From Loxodes magnus (taxonomy: Eukaryota; Ciliophora; Karyorelictea; Loxodida; Loxodidae), in contig CAMPDV010000193.1 of NCBI GenBank assembly GCA_946699065.1, positions 310,001-374,000 of the forward strand: 64,000 bases of DNA, in the 5' to 3' direction. Position numbers and translations under genes: made by a program. Under the pieces are notes generated by a model, which did no database searches, had not been told where the DNA came from, and saw only the letters and a program-made list of their open reading frames with translations. This document shows positions 62,703 to 64,000 of the stretch, piece after piece (position 1 is the stretch's first letter; every line of letters starts with the position of its first letter).

Positions 62703-64000
62703 ATGGAAAGTTACTTTGCTCAATTATAGATAAATTAATAGGATAAAGCAGCTTAAGAAGTAATTTTAGACCTAATTTCTAAAGAATAGTATGATTAAAT
62801 TGAATCTCTTATTGTTTAATAAAGATTAAATCCTCATTGAAACAGCTTATTTTACGTACTATGCTAAGATAATAAGACTGATATTATCTAATCTTTATGC
62901 ACCTTTCTTGGTAATAATCCTAAACTTGCTCCTGATCCTTTTGAAATCCTTAAAGTTCTTACTTATTTTGAGTCTTAGAAACAAAATACTTTGCACTTCT
63001 TATCGCTTTATATTAGTTCTGATGTAGATTCCTAGCTAAATGTTCAAATGCTAGATTTTATGAAGGAAGCAACTTCATTTTAGGATATAGCTTTAATATT
63101 TTAACAAAAGAATAACTTACCAAATTTGCTAATTTGGTTAGAGAACCATGTAAACTTAGGAAGCGCTACTCCTGAAATGTTCACTACACTAGCAAAGATT
63201 TATATACTAAAAAACTTAAATCCTTAGCACTTTCTAAAAACAAACTAACTATATAATTTCAAAGAAATAGGTAAATTCTGTGAGTCACTAGATCCACAAT
63301 TAGCTATTATAGCCTATAAGGAAGGTAAAAGTGAGTGTTATTAGGATTTTATCAACTTGACAAATACTAATTATCTATTTAGATCTCAAGTAGATTATTT
63401 AATCTAGCAATAAGATTCTCAGCTTTATGAACTAGTGCTTAGTGAAGATAACTAGTATAGAAGCGCAATGATAAAGTGCTTGATATCTTAAATTATTAAT
63501 TACCAAGATGCTTAATAAATTTCCTTAGTTGTTTAGTAGTTTATGGTAAAAGGCTTGAACTTAGAGTTAATAGAGCTCCTAGAGTAAATAGTATTATATC
63601 ATGAAAACTTTAAAAGCAATAAAAATATTCAAAACTTATTGCTTATATGTTGTATAAAGCATGCTTAGGATAGGGTACTTGCATTTATAAACGTGCTTGG
63701 GAATTATGATGTAATTGAAATAGCTTAAGTTGCAATATAATATAAAATATATTAAATCGCTTTTGAAATTTATAAGAAAAACTAAATGAATGAAAAGGCA
63801 ATACTGGTACTACTAGAACATTTAGAGGATTATAATTAGGCAGCCTAATTTGCTGATTTCATTTAATAGCCTAGTGTATGAGAAATCTTAGCAAAAGCTC
63901 AGCTTGAAAAAGGAATGATTAGAGAATCTATTAGATCATTTGTTGAGGCCAAATCTACTTGCTAATTTTAGAATCTATTTGAAGCAGCAACTGAATAATA
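62703..64000 (+). CDS. CLTC: Clathrin heavy chain, apparently N-terminally truncated; runs off the window
   Basis: The heavy chain forms the clathrin lattice of coated vesicles. The visible 432 residues match the leg (CHC repeats): NLPNLLIWLENHVNLGSATP, FTTLAKIYILKNLNPQHFLK, FKEIGKFCESLDPQLAIIAY, KEGKSECYQDFINLTNTNYL, GLNLELIELLEQIVLYHENF, QNLLLICCIKHAQDRVLAFI, PSVWEILAKAQLEKGMIRES. Each block has a clear counterpart in human clathrin around residues 900-1230. TGA encodes the conserved Trp of PAVWSQLAKAQL. The frame begins at MESYFAQL, and the N-terminal beta-propeller and linker (about 800 residues in the usual protein) are not found upstream, where a different small gene lies. The 3' end is beyond the window. 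Confidence 0.85.

Overview
The window looks like nuclear DNA from a ciliate with an ambiguous genetic code. It is very AT-rich, and almost no gene can be read with the standard code. Reading TAA and TAG as Gln and TGA as Trp opens about 25 long frames on both strands, many of them recognisable eukaryotic proteins. TGA falls exactly on conserved Trp positions in SERCA, USP7, EMC4, the TTL-like ligase, the WD40 repeats and clathrin. The same codons also end genes: TGA for most, and TAA at the natural family end of the dynein light chain and of thiamine pyrophosphokinase. This points to a Condylostoma-type code (NCBI table 28) or, less well, a karyorelict code such as that of Loxodes (table 27). 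Introns are tiny (mostly 16-20 nt, GT...AG), as in heterotrichs. No telomere or rRNA is seen. The taxon is an inference; the codon assignments come directly from alignable motifs recalled from known families.

Layout. 1-5.5 kb: mostly AT-rich, with an EF-hand gene on the minus strand. 5.5-15.2 kb: a minus-strand cluster of EMC4, a muniscin-like adaptor with five exons, a membrane-anchored TTL-like ligase, three unassigned genes and a CCHC zinc-knuckle gene, plus one small plus-strand gene. 15.7-21.9 kb: a frameshifted WD40 fragment, an extremely AT-rich block, a decayed second zinc-knuckle gene and a probable Pol III small RNA. 21.9-29.3 kb: USP7 followed by three unassigned plus-strand genes. 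31.2-36.4 kb: thiamine pyrophosphokinase, an adenylate-kinase-like protein and SERCA. 36.5-46.8 kb: a coiled-coil protein, a Tctex-type dynein light chain, a PAM2-motif protein, a short delta-COP, an unassigned gene, an aminotransferase lacking its catalytic Lys and a cyclic-nucleotide-binding protein. 48.9-64 kb: a coiled-coil protein, a Cys-rich membrane protein and its broken paralogue, two tightly packed ORFs, a longin-domain protein, two small genes and a clathrin heavy chain that runs off the window and seems to lack its N-terminal part.

Several genes belong to membrane traffic (delta-COP, clathrin, muniscin, longin protein) and to cilia (TTL-like ligase, dynein light chain). There is no sign of operons, though some neighbours lie 1-11 nt apart. 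Gene ends are the weakest part of the models, because any of the three stop codons can also be sense. All coordinates and translations were made by eye; most models were checked by confirming that the spliced length is a multiple of three.
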